Of a stretch of DNA of 64,000 nucleotides, positions 39,030 to 54,600 are shown piece by piece. The notes below the pieces were generated by a model. The model ran no database searches and was not told the origin of the DNA. It saw only the letters and a program-made list of their open reading frames with translations. This stretch comes from Sapria himalayana (lineage: Eukaryota; Streptophyta; Magnoliopsida; Malpighiales; Rafflesiaceae), in assembly GCA_029783825.1 (NCBI GenBank), contig JAREIK010012389.1, forward strand, positions 17,453 to 81,452, in the 5' to 3' direction. The position numbers were made by a program, and so were the translations under genes. Numbering within the stretch: position 1 is the first letter of the stretch; each line of letters starts with the position of its first letter.

Positions 39030-41345
39030 ATTGAAAGATAGATAGACAAATAAACAAATAGACAAATATAAAAATAGATTGATAAACAGATATATAGATA
39101 TACAGATAGAAAGATAAACATATAGACATATTAATATATAAAAGATAGACATATAGATACAGGCACAATAGATAGATAGATAGATAGATAGAAAAATAGA
39201 TAGATAGACATATAGAAATATAGATAGATTGAGTGATAGATAGATACACAGATAGATAGTTAAATAAATAGATAGATAAATGGATAGACAGATAGATAGA
39301 TAGAAGATAGATAGACATGTAAAGAGATATACACATAGTTAGATAGATAGATAGACAAATAGTCAAATATTCAGATAGACAGAAAGATAGATATGTATAT
39401 AGACATAAAGATTGATAGACACATATATAGATAGATCTAAAGATAGATGATAGTTGAATAGACAAATAGACAGATAAATTTATTTATTGAAAGAAAGATA
39501 GACAGATTAGAGAGATAGATGGTTAGACAGACAGACAGAAAGAAAGATAGATAGATAGATAGATAAATAGATAGCTAGATAGCTAGATAGGAAAATAGAC
39601 ACATAGACAGATATATAGATAGATAGATTGAAAGCCACATAGCTAGATTAATAGATAGATAAATAGTTAGAGAAGATAGATAGGTAGATAAATAGATAGA
39701 TAGAGAGAGAGAGAGATAAATAGATAGATAATTAGATATATTGATAGATAGATAGATAGATTGATTTATTGATTGATAGCTAGCAAGATAGATAAATAGA
39801 AATCTATATAGATTGATTGATAAAAAAAATACATACAAACAGACTAAAAAGATAGATAGACTAATAGATAGACACATATACACATAGATAGAGAGACAAA
39901 CAGACAGACATACATACAAACACTAGACAAATAGACTGAGAGACAGTTTATAGATAGATAGAAAGAAACATAAATAGATAGACATCCATACATACATAGA
40001 AATAGATTAAAACATAGACACACAGACACATAGATAGATAGATAGATAGACACATAGATAGATAGACAGACAGAAAGATAGATAGATAGATAGATAGATA
40101 AACAAATAGTCATGTAAATAGATAGATAGATAGAAATGCAGATAGATAAAGAGATAGACTAATAAATAAATAGATATAGAAATAGACCATATACAAATAT
40201 AGACAATTAGAGAGATAAATATATAGAAAGATTGATTGAAAGATTGATTGATAGATAAATAGATAGATCGATCGATAAATAGACAGATAGATAGATAATC
40301 ATATAGATAGAAAGAAGAAACTCATATAGACTGATAGATAGATAGATAGATAGACAGATAGATCGCCAGATAGACATATAGATCGATAGATAGATAAATA
40401 GACAGATAGATAGATTAACCAGTACATAATTAGACAGATAAATAGATAGACAGATACATAGATAGATAGATAGACAGATAGATAGATTGTCAAATTGATA
40501 AATTGATAGAAAGATATATAAAAATATAGACTGATAGACATATAGATAGATTGATAAATAGATAGAAAGATAGATTGACAGATTGACAGATAGACTTATA
40601 GATAGATAGGTATATAGCTAGTTAGATAGATAGATAGTTAGTCAGAGAGACAGATAGACTGATAGACAGACAAATAGATAGATAGATAGATAGACAAATT
40701 AATAGATTGACAGATTTATAATTTGACATATAGACATATAGACATATAGACTGATAGAATGATAGACTGATAGAATGATAGACTGATAGACTGATAGACA
40801 AATAGATTGGTAGATAGATAAAAAGATAAGTAGATAGCTAGATAGATAGTTAGTTAGTTAGATAGATAAATAGTTTGACATTGAGACATACAAATATAAA
40901 GAGAAATAGATAGATATCCAAATAGACAAATACAAAGATAGATATATAAATAGAGAGACAAATAGAGATATAAACAAAAAGATAGATAGACAAATATACA
41001 GTTAGTCAAATAGATAAAGAGAAACATAAACAGATTGAATGATGGATAGATAGGCATATAGAAAGAATGATAGATTGACAGGGTAATAGATAGACATATA
41101 GATAGATAGACATATGCAAATAGATTGATAGATTGATAGACAGATACAAAGATACATAGATAAACACATAGATAGATAGATAGATAATAGACAGATATAT
41201 AGGTAGACATAAAGATAGATAGACAGATAGATAAAAGATAGATAGACAAATAAATAGAGAGTCAAACAGACGATTAGCTGGATAGATTGATAGACAGATA
41301 GAATGATAAACTGATAGATATATATAGAAAGATAGATATACCAAA

Positions 41346-41377
<32 letters not shown>

Positions 41378-41495
41378 TACATATAGACAGATAGACATAT
41401 AGATAGATAGAAAGATTGACAGATTGATAAATACATAGAAAGACAGATAAAGTGATAGTTAAAAAGATAGATAGAATGATAGATTGATAGATAGA

Positions 41496-41518
41496 TGTGT
41501 GTGTGTGTGTGTGTGTGT
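41496..41518. repeat. (GT)n tract
   Basis: About 23 bp of GT. All other CA/GT runs seen here read CA on the + strand; this is the only one in the opposite sense, without an accompanying switch of GATA. Confidence 0.92.
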
Positions 41519-44500
41519 ATTGATAAATATATAGATAGATAGACATAGAGATAGGTAGACTAATTGTAGATTGACAAATTGACAATTAGATAAATAGACT
41601 GAGATAGATAGATGGCTAGATAGACAGATAGATAGATAGATAGACAGACAGATAGATATATAGATAGATAGATAGATAATTAAATAAAAAGAAAGAGAGT
41701 TAGATTGATAGATAGAAAGACAGACAGATAGATACACAAACAGAGAGAAAGATTGAGAGATAGATAGAAAGATAGAAAGACAATCAATCAAATAGATTGA
41801 CAGATAGATTTACAAATAGACAGACAAACAAATAGAAAGATAAGAAAGATAGATAGATATATAGATAAATGCATAGATAGATAGATAGGAAGATAAAGGA
41901 TCGACATAGACAGATAGACATTTAGAGAGATAGACAGATAGACATATACACAAATAGATAGATAAAAAGATAGATAGATAAAAAGATCGATAAATTGATA
42001 GATCGTGATTTAGAGAGATAGACAAATAGACATATATAGAAATATACAAATATAAAGATTATAAGATTGATAGATTGATAGATAGACAAGTAGATGGATA
42101 AAGAAAAAACCCAATAAATAGATAGACAGATAGAAAATAGAGAGATAGAAAAATAGACATCTAGATGAATAGATAGATAGACAGATAGACAAATACACAA
42201 TTGGATAGATAAATAGATAGACCAGTAGATAGATAGATAATTATATAGTTAGATATACACACACATATACTTATAGACAGACAGACAGATAGATAGACAT
42301 AGATAGACAGATAAATAGACAAAAAGATAGATAGATAGATAGCCAGATAGATAGATAGATAAATAGATAAAAAGATAGAAAGATAGATACATAAATAGAT
42401 AGATAGATAAACAGATAGATAGATAAAGAGATATACAAATAGACAGAAGACAGATAGAAAAAAATAAATAGATGGATAGATTGTATGATAATTAGATAAA
42501 CAGATAGACTGATAGATAGTTAGATAGCTAAATAGATAGATAGATACACAGATAGACATATAGACATATAGATGGATAGATAGATAAATAGACAGATAGA
42601 CCATATAGATAGATGGTTAGATATTGAGATGGATAGATATACAGACAGACAGATAGACGGATAGACTGATAGATAGATAAACATATTGATAGATAGATAG
42701 ACAGACAGATAGATAGATAGATAAACATATAGATAGATAGACAGATAAATAGATAGAGAGGTAGACACATAGAGAGATAGACACATAGGCAAAAATATAA
42801 ATAGACAGATATACAGATAGACACATAGAAACATAGACACATGGACACATAGACATTTAGATAGATATACATAAAAATGATAGATAGATAGAAAGATAGA
42901 CAGAAGATAGATAGACAAAAATAAAGAGATAGATTGACAGAACAACAGATAGACAGATAGACAGAATGATAGATTACTAGATTGATAGAAAGACATAAAG
43001 ATATATATTCTGATAGAAAAATAGATAGATTAATAGATAGATAGATTGACAGATTGAATGATAGACATATAGATTGATAAACAGATAAATATATAAACAA
43101 GTATATTGATAGACAGATAGATATGTAGGTAGGTAGATATCCATATAAATAGATAGACAAAAAGATATATATATATATAGATATATATATATATATAGAT
43201 AAATAGATAGATAGATAGGTTGACATATAGATAGGTTGACAGATTGACAGATATATAGATAGACCATATATATAGTTCGACAAATAGATAAATAGACCTA
43301 TAGATAGATAAATAGATAGACATATAGACAGATAAATAGATAGACAGATAGATACATAGATAGATAGATAAATAGACATAGACAAATATACATATAGATA
43401 GAGAGAATGATAGAAAGACATACAAACATATCACTTGATATACAACAAGATAGATTGATATATAGACAAGTTGATAGATTGATTAATAAATAGATAGACA
43501 TATCAGTAGATAGCAAGAGTCATATATATACATATATATAGATAGATATATAGGTAAACAGATAGATAGATAGACAGATAGATAGAAGACATATAGATAG
43601 ATGAATAGATAGTCAAATAAATAGATTGACAGATAGAAAGATTGACTGATAGACTATTAGATAGATATATAGATAGATATATAGATAGATAGAGAGATAG
43701 ACAAATAGATAGGCACATATACACATCGATAAATAGATAGACATACATACATAAAAACACAGAAAGATAAACAAACAGTTAGATAGATAGACACACACAG
43801 ATAGGGAGAGAGAGAGATATATATATATATATATATAGGTACATAGATAGATAGATAGATAGATAGACAGAAAGATAGATTGACATATTGACATATTGAC
43901 AAAAAACATAAAATATAGACAAATATACTGATTGATAGATAGAGAAATAGATAGATAGACTAATAGATATATAGTTAGATAGACAAATAAATAGATAGAT
44001 AGATAGATATACAGATATAAAGATGATAGATAGACAGATATACAAATAGACAGATAGATAGATAGATAGAGAGATAGATAGATATATAGATAGATAGAAA
44101 GATAGACAAATAGATAGCTATATAGAAAGAGTGATAGATAGTTAGACTGATTGATATATAGATAAATACATATATAGATAGATAGTTAGATAGATAGATA
44201 GATAGACAAATAGATATATAGATAGATAGATAAATAGACATATAGACAAATAGATAGATTGATAGATTGACAAAATGATAGATAGACATATCTACATATA
44301 GACATATAGACTAATAGACAGATATGCAGATAGATATATAGATAGATAGACTGATAGACTGATAGACTGATAGAAAGATAGGTAGATAGCCAGATAGACA
44401 GATAGAAAGATATCGAGATAAATATGTATACATATAGACACAAATATAGAAAGATAGTTAGACAGATATATAGATTGTCAGATCAACAGATAGATAAAAA

Positions 44501-46010
44501 TAGATAGATAGATATACATATATATTGATAGACAGATTGATAGATAAATCTATAGACAGATAGATAGAATGCCAGATAGACATATATATAGAGCTAGATA
44601 GATAGATAGTTATACATATAGACAAATAGATTGATCTATAGATATATAAGTAAATAGATAGACAAATGATAGTTATACAGATAGATATATAGATAAATAA
44701 ATAGTCTGATAGATAGAACGATATATAGGTAGATAGATATTCATATAGATAGATAGACTGATAGATAGATAGATAGGGAATTAGAGAGATAGACAGATAG
44801 ATAGATAGTTAGAGAGATATATATAAGACAAATAGATTGATATACAAATAGTAGGATAGATAGATAGATAGAGAGATAAACAAATAGATAGATAGATATA
44901 TATACACAAAGATAGATAGACTGATAGATATATTGATACAAAAATATATAGATAGATTGATAGACAGATAGATAAATAGATAGATAGATAGTAAGATAGA
45001 TACACAGATAGGCACATTATCATATAGTAAAATAGATAATAGACACATAGATAGATAGATCGATAGATTGATTGATTGATAGAAAGATAGATAGATTGAT
45101 AGACAAATAAATAGATAGACAATTAGAGATACACATAGATAGATAAAAGACTGATAGACAATCAAACAAATAGACAAACAGTCAAACAGATATACACATA
45201 GTCAGATAGATAGACGGATAGATTGATTGATAAATAGATATATACATAGATAGATAGGTAGATATAGGAAAGATACAGATAGATAGACATTTAAAGAGAT
45301 GGACAGATAGACATATACATAATAGAGAGTTAGAAAGATAGTCAGATAGGTAGATAGAGAGATTGGCATTTAGAGAGAGATAAAAATATAGAAATATATA
45401 TAGATACAAAGATAGTAAGATAAATACATAGGTAGATAGACAAGCAGGAGATAAAGAGATAAACCAATAAAACGAAAGAAAGATAGACAGATATAGAGAT
45501 AAACAGGTCTACCTTATAGACAGATAAAGAGATAGACAGATAGAAAAATAGATAGATAGATAGATATAATAAAGAGATAGATAGATAGATATATTGATAG
45601 GTAAACTGAATGACAGATAGACTTATAGACTTATAGCCAGATAGACAGAAAGATAGATACATAGATAGATAGATTCATTGATTGATAGATAGATAGACAT
45701 GTAGATTGATTGATTGATTGATATAGAGATAGACATATACTCAAATAGACAAATAGAAAAATAGTCACATTGATAGATAAACAGATAGACAGATAAACAA
45801 ATAGACAAGTAGATAGATAAAGAGATAAAATATATATAGATAAATATATAGAGAGATAGAATGATATAGCATATAGATAGATAGATAGATAGACAGACAG
45901 ATAGATAGATAGACTGATAAAATTATAGACAGAGAGATAGATAGACTGATAGACATATAGACAAATAGATAGACTGATAGACTGATAGACATATAGATAG
46001 ATAGATAGAT

Positions 46011-46028
46011 GGGTATATACCAAGATAA

Positions 46029-46059
<31 letters not shown>

Positions 46060-46122
46060 GATAGATGGGTATATACCAAGATAAATAGATAGATAGATAA
46101 ATAGATAGATAGATAGACTTAA
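46011..46122 (+). repeat. 56-bp tandem duplication
   Basis: GGGTATATACCAAGATAAAT occurs at 46011 and 46067 followed by the same GATA and AATA words. Confidence 0.88.
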
Positions 46123-46431
46123 AAATATATAGATAGATATTCAGATAGAGATATAGATAAATAAATAGATAGACAAATAAGCAAATAGTTAGATTAATAG
46201 ATTGATAGATTTTAAGATTGACAGATAGACATATAGACATATGGACTGATAGAAAGATCGAAAGATAAATAGATAGACTTATAGACTCATAGACTGATAT
46301 AAAGATTAGTAGATAGTAAGATAGATAGTTAGATAGATAGACAAATATACAGATGGACAATAGATAGATAGAAAGATAAACAGACAGATAGGTACTTATA
46401 TAGAAAGATAGTCATATAGACAGATAGACAC

Positions 46432-46462
<31 letters not shown>

Positions 46463-47330
46463 AATGAGAAATATAGATAGATAGATAGACAATAAGATAG
46501 ATAGACAAATAGATAGACAGATAGATAGATAGATAGAGAGCAGACAAATAAACAAATAGTAAGAAGATATATAGCTAGATAGATAGATAGATAGACAGAT
46601 AGATAGATAGAAAAATAGACATATAGCTAGATAGGTAGATAGACAATTAGCTAGATAGACAGATAGACTTATACATAGAAGATAATTAGAAAGATACTTA
46701 GATAGACAGATAGACAAATAGAGAGAAGATTGATAGATATACAGATAGTTAGATAGACAAATAGACAGATTGATAGATAGATAGACAGATATATAGATAA
46801 ATAGAAATATATATAGATAGGTAGAGAGATAGACATATAGGCAAATAGACAGATAGAAAGAAAGATAGATAGATAGACAAACATATAGAAACTTAGATAG
46901 ATAGATAGAGACAGATAGACAGATAGATGGATGTATGGATAGATAGATAGATAGCTGATAGGCATATAGACAAGTATATAGATAGACAAATATGTAGATA
47001 AATAAATACATAGATAGATAGATTGATAGTAAAACAAATAGACATATAGATTGATAGATAGAAATACAGATTGACGGATAGACAAATAAATAAATAGAAT
47101 AATAAATAGATAGACTTATAGGTAGATTGCCAGAATCACAGATAGACATATAAACAAATAAACAGATAGATAGATAAATAGATAGACAGTAGTCACATAG
47201 ACAGATAAACAGATTAATAGATTAATAGATATATACATATACATATTGATATATAGACTTATAGACAGATAAATAGATATAAATATATATATAGATATAC
47301 TAATATTCCAACAAATACATACATAGGCAG

Positions 47331-47361
<31 letters not shown>

Positions 47362-48956
47362 GATAGATAAATAGATAGACAGATAGACATATAGATAAAT
47401 TGACATATATATAGATACACAAACATATAGACAGACAAATAGATATATAGATATAAATATAGAACATATAGACAGTTAGACAGATAGACAGATAGACAAA
47501 TAAATAGATAAATAGATACACAGATAGATATATAGACACATATACAGATAGATAGAAAGATAGATAGATATATAGATAGATATACAGATAGATAGATAGA
47601 TACATACATAGATAGATAGACGGATAGACAGACAAATATATAGATAGATAGATAGATAAGAAGATATATAGATAGGAAAATAGACAATTAGATAGATAAA
47701 ATATAGATAGAGAGAGAGAGAGAAGTCAGATAGACATATAGTAAGATAGACAGATAGCCAGATAGATCAATAGACAAATAGAAAGATAGACAAATAGACA
47801 GATAGGTAGATATACAATTACCCGGATAGATAGATAGCCTGGTACACAGAAGATAGTTAGATGGATACATAGATAGACAGATAGACAAATAAAGAGATGA
47901 TTGATAGATATATATATAGTTAGTCATATTGAAAAATAGATAGATAAATATATCGACAGATAGACAGATTGACGGATAAATAAATATACATATAGATTGA
48001 TAGAAAGATATACATATAGACAAATAGACAGATAGAAAGTTAGACAGAATTAAAAAAATACTAATAGACAGAATGATAGATAGATAGATAAATAGATTGA
48101 TTGACATATACACAGATAGAGAGAAAGACAGACAGATAGACAAATAGATTATTAAATAGATAGAGACATAAATAGATATATAGGTAAACCATTTAGACAA
48201 ATTCATATATTGACGTATAGATACATAAATAAATAGAAATATAGATAGATAAATAAATAGATAGATAGATAAATATATAGACAAATAGACAGACAGAAAT
48301 AAACAAAGAAAAAAAAGAAAGAAAGATAGATAGATATACAGATAGATATATAGATGGATAAATAGATAGATAGATAGATAGACATATTAGAGATAGACAG
48401 ATAGACATATATATATATATATAGACATATATACAGATAGACAGATAGATAGATAAAAATATACATAGATAAATAGATTGATAGAAAAACATTTAGACAT
48501 ATAGACTGATAGATAGAAAGATAAATTGACAGATAGACAGATAGATAATTTGACTAATAAATAGATATACATATAGGTAGATAACAAGATTCACAGATAG
48601 ACATATAGACAGATAGACCAATAAACATATAGACAAATAAATAGATAGACAGATAGACACATAGACACATAGACGGATAAATAGATTGAAAGTAGTTAGA
48701 TAGACAGATTGAAATATTGATAGATATAAAGATAGACATATTTACATATAAACTATTAGATAGATAGATAGATATAAATATAGATAGATAGAGTGATAAA
48801 CAGATATACAAATAGGTAGATAGCCAGATAGAGAGATAGAGAGATAGGGAGATAGAAAGAGATGTAGATAGATAGATAAATAGATAGACAGGTAGACAGG
48901 TAGACATATAAATAAATATACATATATATAGATAGACAGATAGATAGATATGTAGA

Positions 48957-48957
48957 T

Positions 48958-48995
<38 letters not shown>
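48957..48995. repeat. (TA)n tract
   Basis: About 39 bp of TA. It corresponds to the shorter run at 54510-54538 in the duplicate segment. Confidence 0.9.
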
Positions 48996-48998
<3 letters not shown>

Positions 48999-51263
48999 CA
49001 ATATAGACACTTAGACAGATAGACATATAGATAGCCAGATTGACAGATAGATAGACAATAGATAGATAAATATATTGATAGATACATAGATATACAAATA
49101 GAGAGATAGAAATATTGTCATTTTGATATATTGACAAAGAGATATAGAAATATAGACTGATAGATAGATAGATTGACCGACAAAAGACATATAGATAGAT
49201 AGATATATATATATCCAAATAGATAGATAGACAAATAGATAGATTATAAGATAGATAGATAGATTGATAGATAGAAAGATTTACGTAATAATAGTTAGAC
49301 ATATAAAAATATAGACTAATTTACAAGTAGATGAATATATAGATAGACATATAGATAGATAGACAGATAGACTGATAGATTGATAGACTGATAAAAAGAT
49401 TGGTAGATAGCCAGATAGATAGAAAGAATTGTAGATAGATAAATAGATAGATAAATTGATAGATAGATAGACAGCTATACATATAGTCAAATAAATAGAT
49501 AGAATGGTAAACACATAAACAGATAGACAGATCGATAGATTGATAGATTGATAGATTGACAGATTTACAGATAGACAAAGAGACATATAACTTATATAGA
49601 CATATATATAGATAGATAGATTGAGTGATTGACTATTTGACACATTCAAAGATGGGTACATAGACATATAGACAGATATACATATAGATAGATAGATAAA
49701 TAACCAGATATATAGAAATATTGATAAACAGATAGATAGATAGTTATAAGACAAATATACAGATAGATATTCAAATAGATAGATATATAGATAGATAAAT
49801 AGATATATATATATATATACAAATAGACTGATAAACTGATAGATAGATAGATAGATATATAGATAGAAAGAGAGGAAGATATACAAATAGATAGATAGAT
49901 AGACAGCAAGATAGATAGTCGGATAGACTGATAGACTGATTATAGATAGACAGATATAGATAATCAGATGGATAGATATATAAATAGATAGGCAGATATA
50001 TAGACATATAGATTGATAGATAGATAGATAAACACATAAACAGATAGACAAATAGAAAGATAGATTGATATCTACAAAGATAGATATATGGATAGATAGA
50101 TAGATAGAAAGATAGATAGATAGGTAGATAGATAGATAGATAGACAGGTAGACAGATAGACAAATAGATTGATTGATTGATAAATTGATAGATTGAAAGA
50201 TTGATAGTTATACATATAAATATATAGACATATATAATGATGGACACATAGAAAAATAGTTAGATAGACGGATATAAAGATTTGTAGCTAAATAGATAGA
50301 TAGAGAGAAATATAGACAGATAACTAGATAGAAAGATAGGCATATAGATAGAAAGCTGGATAGATATATATAGAGATAGTCATAAGACAGATAGACAGAT
50401 ATACAGATCGACATTTTGATAGATTGACAGAATGACAAATAGATATATAGACTTATAGTCTGATTTTCAAATAAACAGATTGATAGATAGACTGATAGAT
50501 TGATAGACAGATACAAAGATATGTAGATAGACAGATAGACATATAGACATATAGATAGACAAAAGTAGAAAGATAGATAGGTAGACTGATAGACAGATAA
50601 ATAGATAGACAGATAAACAGATAGATAAAAAGATAGATAGATAAAAAATAGTTAGACAGATAAATTGACAGTCATATAAATAGAGAGACATATAGGCATA
50701 TAGAGTGATAGACTGATATATAGAAGACAAATTGACACGTAAATAGATAGCCATATAGATAGATAGATATATGGACAGACAGATAGACATATAGATAGAT
50801 AGATAGACAGATAGATAGATAGAAATAGAGATAGACAGATAGACAGATAAATAGATAGAGTGATAGATAGATAGATAGATAGACAAATATAATGATAGAC
50901 ACATAGATAGATAAACAAAAATATAGATAAACAAATAGACAAATAGATAGATAGATAGATAGATTGATTGATTGACTAATGGATAGATAAATAGATAGAC
51001 ATATAGATAGACAGATAGACAGATAGACAGATAAAAAGTTAAACAGATAGACATATAGACAGATAGATAGATAGATCGATAAACAAATAGATAGTTATGC
51101 ATATAGATTGATTCATAGATATATAAAGAGATAGACATATACACAAATAGAGAAATAAAAAGTCACATTGTTAGATAGACATATAGATAAGTAGATATAT
51201 AAAGAAATAAACATATACATAGATAGATATAAAGAGATATATAGATATGGCATATAGATGGAT

Positions 51264-51377
51264 AGACAGATAGACAAATATATAAAAAGATAGATAGATA
51301 GATATAAAGATAGATAGATAGACAGATAGACAAATATATAAAAAGATAGATAGATAGATATAAATATAGATAGATTG
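51264..51377 (+). repeat. 57-bp tandem duplication
   Basis: GACAGATAGACAAATATATA plus AAAAG occurs at 51264 and 51321 with matching flanks. Confidence 0.9.
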
Positions 51378-51549
51378 ATTGATTGACAGATCGACATATA
51401 GACAAATAGATACATAGATAGATAGATAGACAAATAGAAAAATATACATATAGACAAAAGATAGAAAAAGATAAATAAATAGACAGTTTGTCAGATAGAC
51501 AATTAGATAGATAGACAGACAGACAAACAAACAGATAGATAGATAAGAC

Positions 51550-54505
51550 ATATAGATAGATAGACATATAGATAGATAGATAGATAGATAGACAGATAGA
51601 CTGATAGACATATAGACAGATAGATATATGGGTATATATCAAGATAGACAGATAGACAGATAGATAGATAAATAGATAGATAGACTTTGAAATAGATTGA
51701 TAGATAGTCAGATAGAGATATAGATAAATAAATAGATAGACAAATAAGAAAATAGACAATTTAATAGATTGATAGATTTAAAGATTAATAGATAGACATA
51801 TCGACATATGAACTGATAGAAAGATCGAAATATAGACAGATATACTTATAGACTGATATAAATATAAGTAGATAGTCAGATAGATATTTAGATAGATAGA
51901 AAAATATACAGATGGACAAATAGTCAGATAGACAGATAGATAGATAGTTATATAGAAAGATAGACAAATAGACACATATATAGATAGATATATAGATAGA
52001 TACATAGATAAATGAGTGATATAGATAGATAGATAGACAATTATATAGATAGAAAAATAGACATAGAGATAGATATATAGATAGAGAGCAGACAGATAGA
52101 CAAATAGTAAGAAATACATATTGCAAGATAGGTAGATAGACATATAGACAGATAGATATATAAAAAAATAGGCATATAGCTAGATAGGTAGAGAGACAAT
52201 TAGCCAGATAGACAGATAGACTTATATACAGAAGATAGTTAGATAGATTCTTAGATAGACAGATAGACAAATAGAAAGAAGATAGATAGATAAATATACA
52301 GATAGTTAGATAGACAAATAGACAGATAGATCGATAAATAGACAGATATATAGTCAAATATATATACATATAGATAGATAGACAGATAGACATATAGATA
52401 AATAGAGATACAGATAGATAGATAGATAGAGACAGATAAACAGATAGATGGATGGATAGATAGATAGATAACTGATAGACATATAGACACATATATAGAT
52501 AGATAGATATGTAGATAAAGAGATACATAGATTGATAGCAAAACATAAAGGCATATAGATTGATAGATAGAAATACAGATTGATAGATAGACAGATAGAT
52601 AGATAAATAGACTAATAAATAGATAAACTTATAGGTAGATAGCTAGAATCACAAATAGACATATAGACAAATAGTCATATAGACAGATAAACTAATATAC
52701 ACGTCAACACATAGATAGATAAATAGATCGACCGTAGTCACATTGACAGATAGATAAAATGATAGATATATACATAGACATATTGTAATATAGACTTATA
52801 GATAAATAGACATATATAGATATATATAGATAGACTGATATTCAAATAAATACGTAGATAGGCAGATAGATAGATAGATAGATACATAGATAGATACATA
52901 GATAGATAGAAAGATAGAGATAGAAAGATAGGCACATAGATAGATAAATAGATAGACAAGTAGATATATAGATAAATTGACATATACATAGATATACAAA
53001 AAGACAGACATATAGATAGATAGATAGATATAGAGATAGACCATATAGATAGTCACACAGATAGACAGATTGACATATAAATAGATAAATAGATAATTGA
53101 TAGACATATAGACACATAGAGAGATAAAGAGAAAGATAGATAAATTGTTATATAGATACATATACAGATAGATAGATAGATAGACATATAGATATATAGC
53201 TGGATAGACAGACAAATAGATAGTAGATAGATAGATAAAAAGCTATATAGATAGGCAGATAGACAATTAGATATATAGAATATAGATAGATAAATAAATA
53301 GAGAGAATTCAAATAGATAGATAGATAGATGACAAATAGCTAGATAGATCGATAGATAAATAGAAAGATAGACAAATAGATAAATAGGTAGATATACAAT
53401 TAGCTAGATAAACATATAGACTAATCCATATAAGATAGTTAGATGGATACTCAGATAGACAGATAGATAAATAGAAAAAAGATAGATAGACAGATATATA
53501 GTTAGTCTGCTAGACAAATAAACATAAATATATAGACAGATATATAGATAAATATATATACATATAGATAGGTAGAAAGATAGGCATATAGACAAATAGA
53601 CAGATAGACAGAATCAAAACTATACTAATAGATTGATAGATAGATAGATACACAGATAGATAGAAAGACAGACAAAAAGACAAAAAGATAAATAAATAGA
53701 TAGACAAATAAATAGATATTTAGATAAATAATTTAGACAAATTCATAAATTGACATAGATAGATAAATAAATAGACATATAGATAGATAAATAAATAGAC
53801 AGATAGATAGATAAACATATATCAGATAGACTGATAGACTGATAGAAATAAAGAAAGAAAGAAAGAAAAATAGATAGATAGATAGATCTATAGATAGATA
53901 GATAGATTGATTGATTGGTGGATAGATAAATAGATAGATAGATAAATAGCAGATAGATAGATAGACAGATATATAGATAGTCATATATACAGATAGACAT
54001 ATAGATAGATAAAGAAATACATAGATAAATAGATTGACGATAAAACATATAGACATATAGACTAATAGATAGAAAGATAGATTGATAGATATACAAATAG
54101 ATAAATAGACTAATAAATAGATAGACATATAGGTAGATAGTAAGATTCACAGATATACATATAGACAGATAGATTGATAAACATATAGATAGATAAATAG
54201 ATAGACAGATAGATAGATAAACATAGAGACATATAAATAGATTGATAGTAGTTAGATAGACAAATTGATAGATTGACAGATTGATAAATATAAAGATAGA
54301 CATTTTGAAATGTAGAATTATAGATAGATAGACAGATATAAATATAGATAGATAGGGTGATAGATAGATAGACAAATAGGTAGATATCCAGATAGATAGA
54401 TAGAGAGATAGAAAGAGTCATAGATAGATAGATAAATAGATAGACATATATACATATAGATAAATAGACATATAGATAGAAAGACAAATAGACCGATATA
54501 TAGAT

Positions 54506-54541
<36 letters not shown>

Positions 54542-54600
54542 TATGTAGATAGTTAGACAGATAGACAGATAGACATATAGATATATAAATAGATAGACAG
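51550..54600 (+). repeat. Segmental satellite duplication, copy 2
   Basis: Copy of 45950-49050 at a mean offset near 5.55 kb, with the same order of at least seven landmarks. Indels and point changes separate the copies, so it is older than the short tandem duplications. Confidence 0.82.

Larger units (their letters stand above)
45950..49050 (+). repeat. Segmental satellite duplication, copy 1
   Basis: Landmarks are matched in the same order at 51.55-54.6 kb: GGGTATATA at 46011 (51630), ACAATTAGC at 46642 (52196), GAAATACAGATTGA at 47061 (52570), ATAGGTAGAT with AGAATCAC at 47119 (52631), ACAATTA at 47814 (53396), ATAGGTAGAT with AGATTCACAG at 48571 (54129), and a long (TA)n at 48957 (54510). 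Offsets stay between 5509 and 5619 bp. Inside each copy the ACAATTA and ATAGGTAG landmarks recur after about 1.2 and 1.45-1.5 kb, a nested order. Confidence 0.82.

Noticed and set aside
45950..54600. Centromere call from the nested repeat hierarchy
   Set aside because: Hierarchy alone is not evidence of centromere function; no monomer of typical centromeric length or other support is visible.
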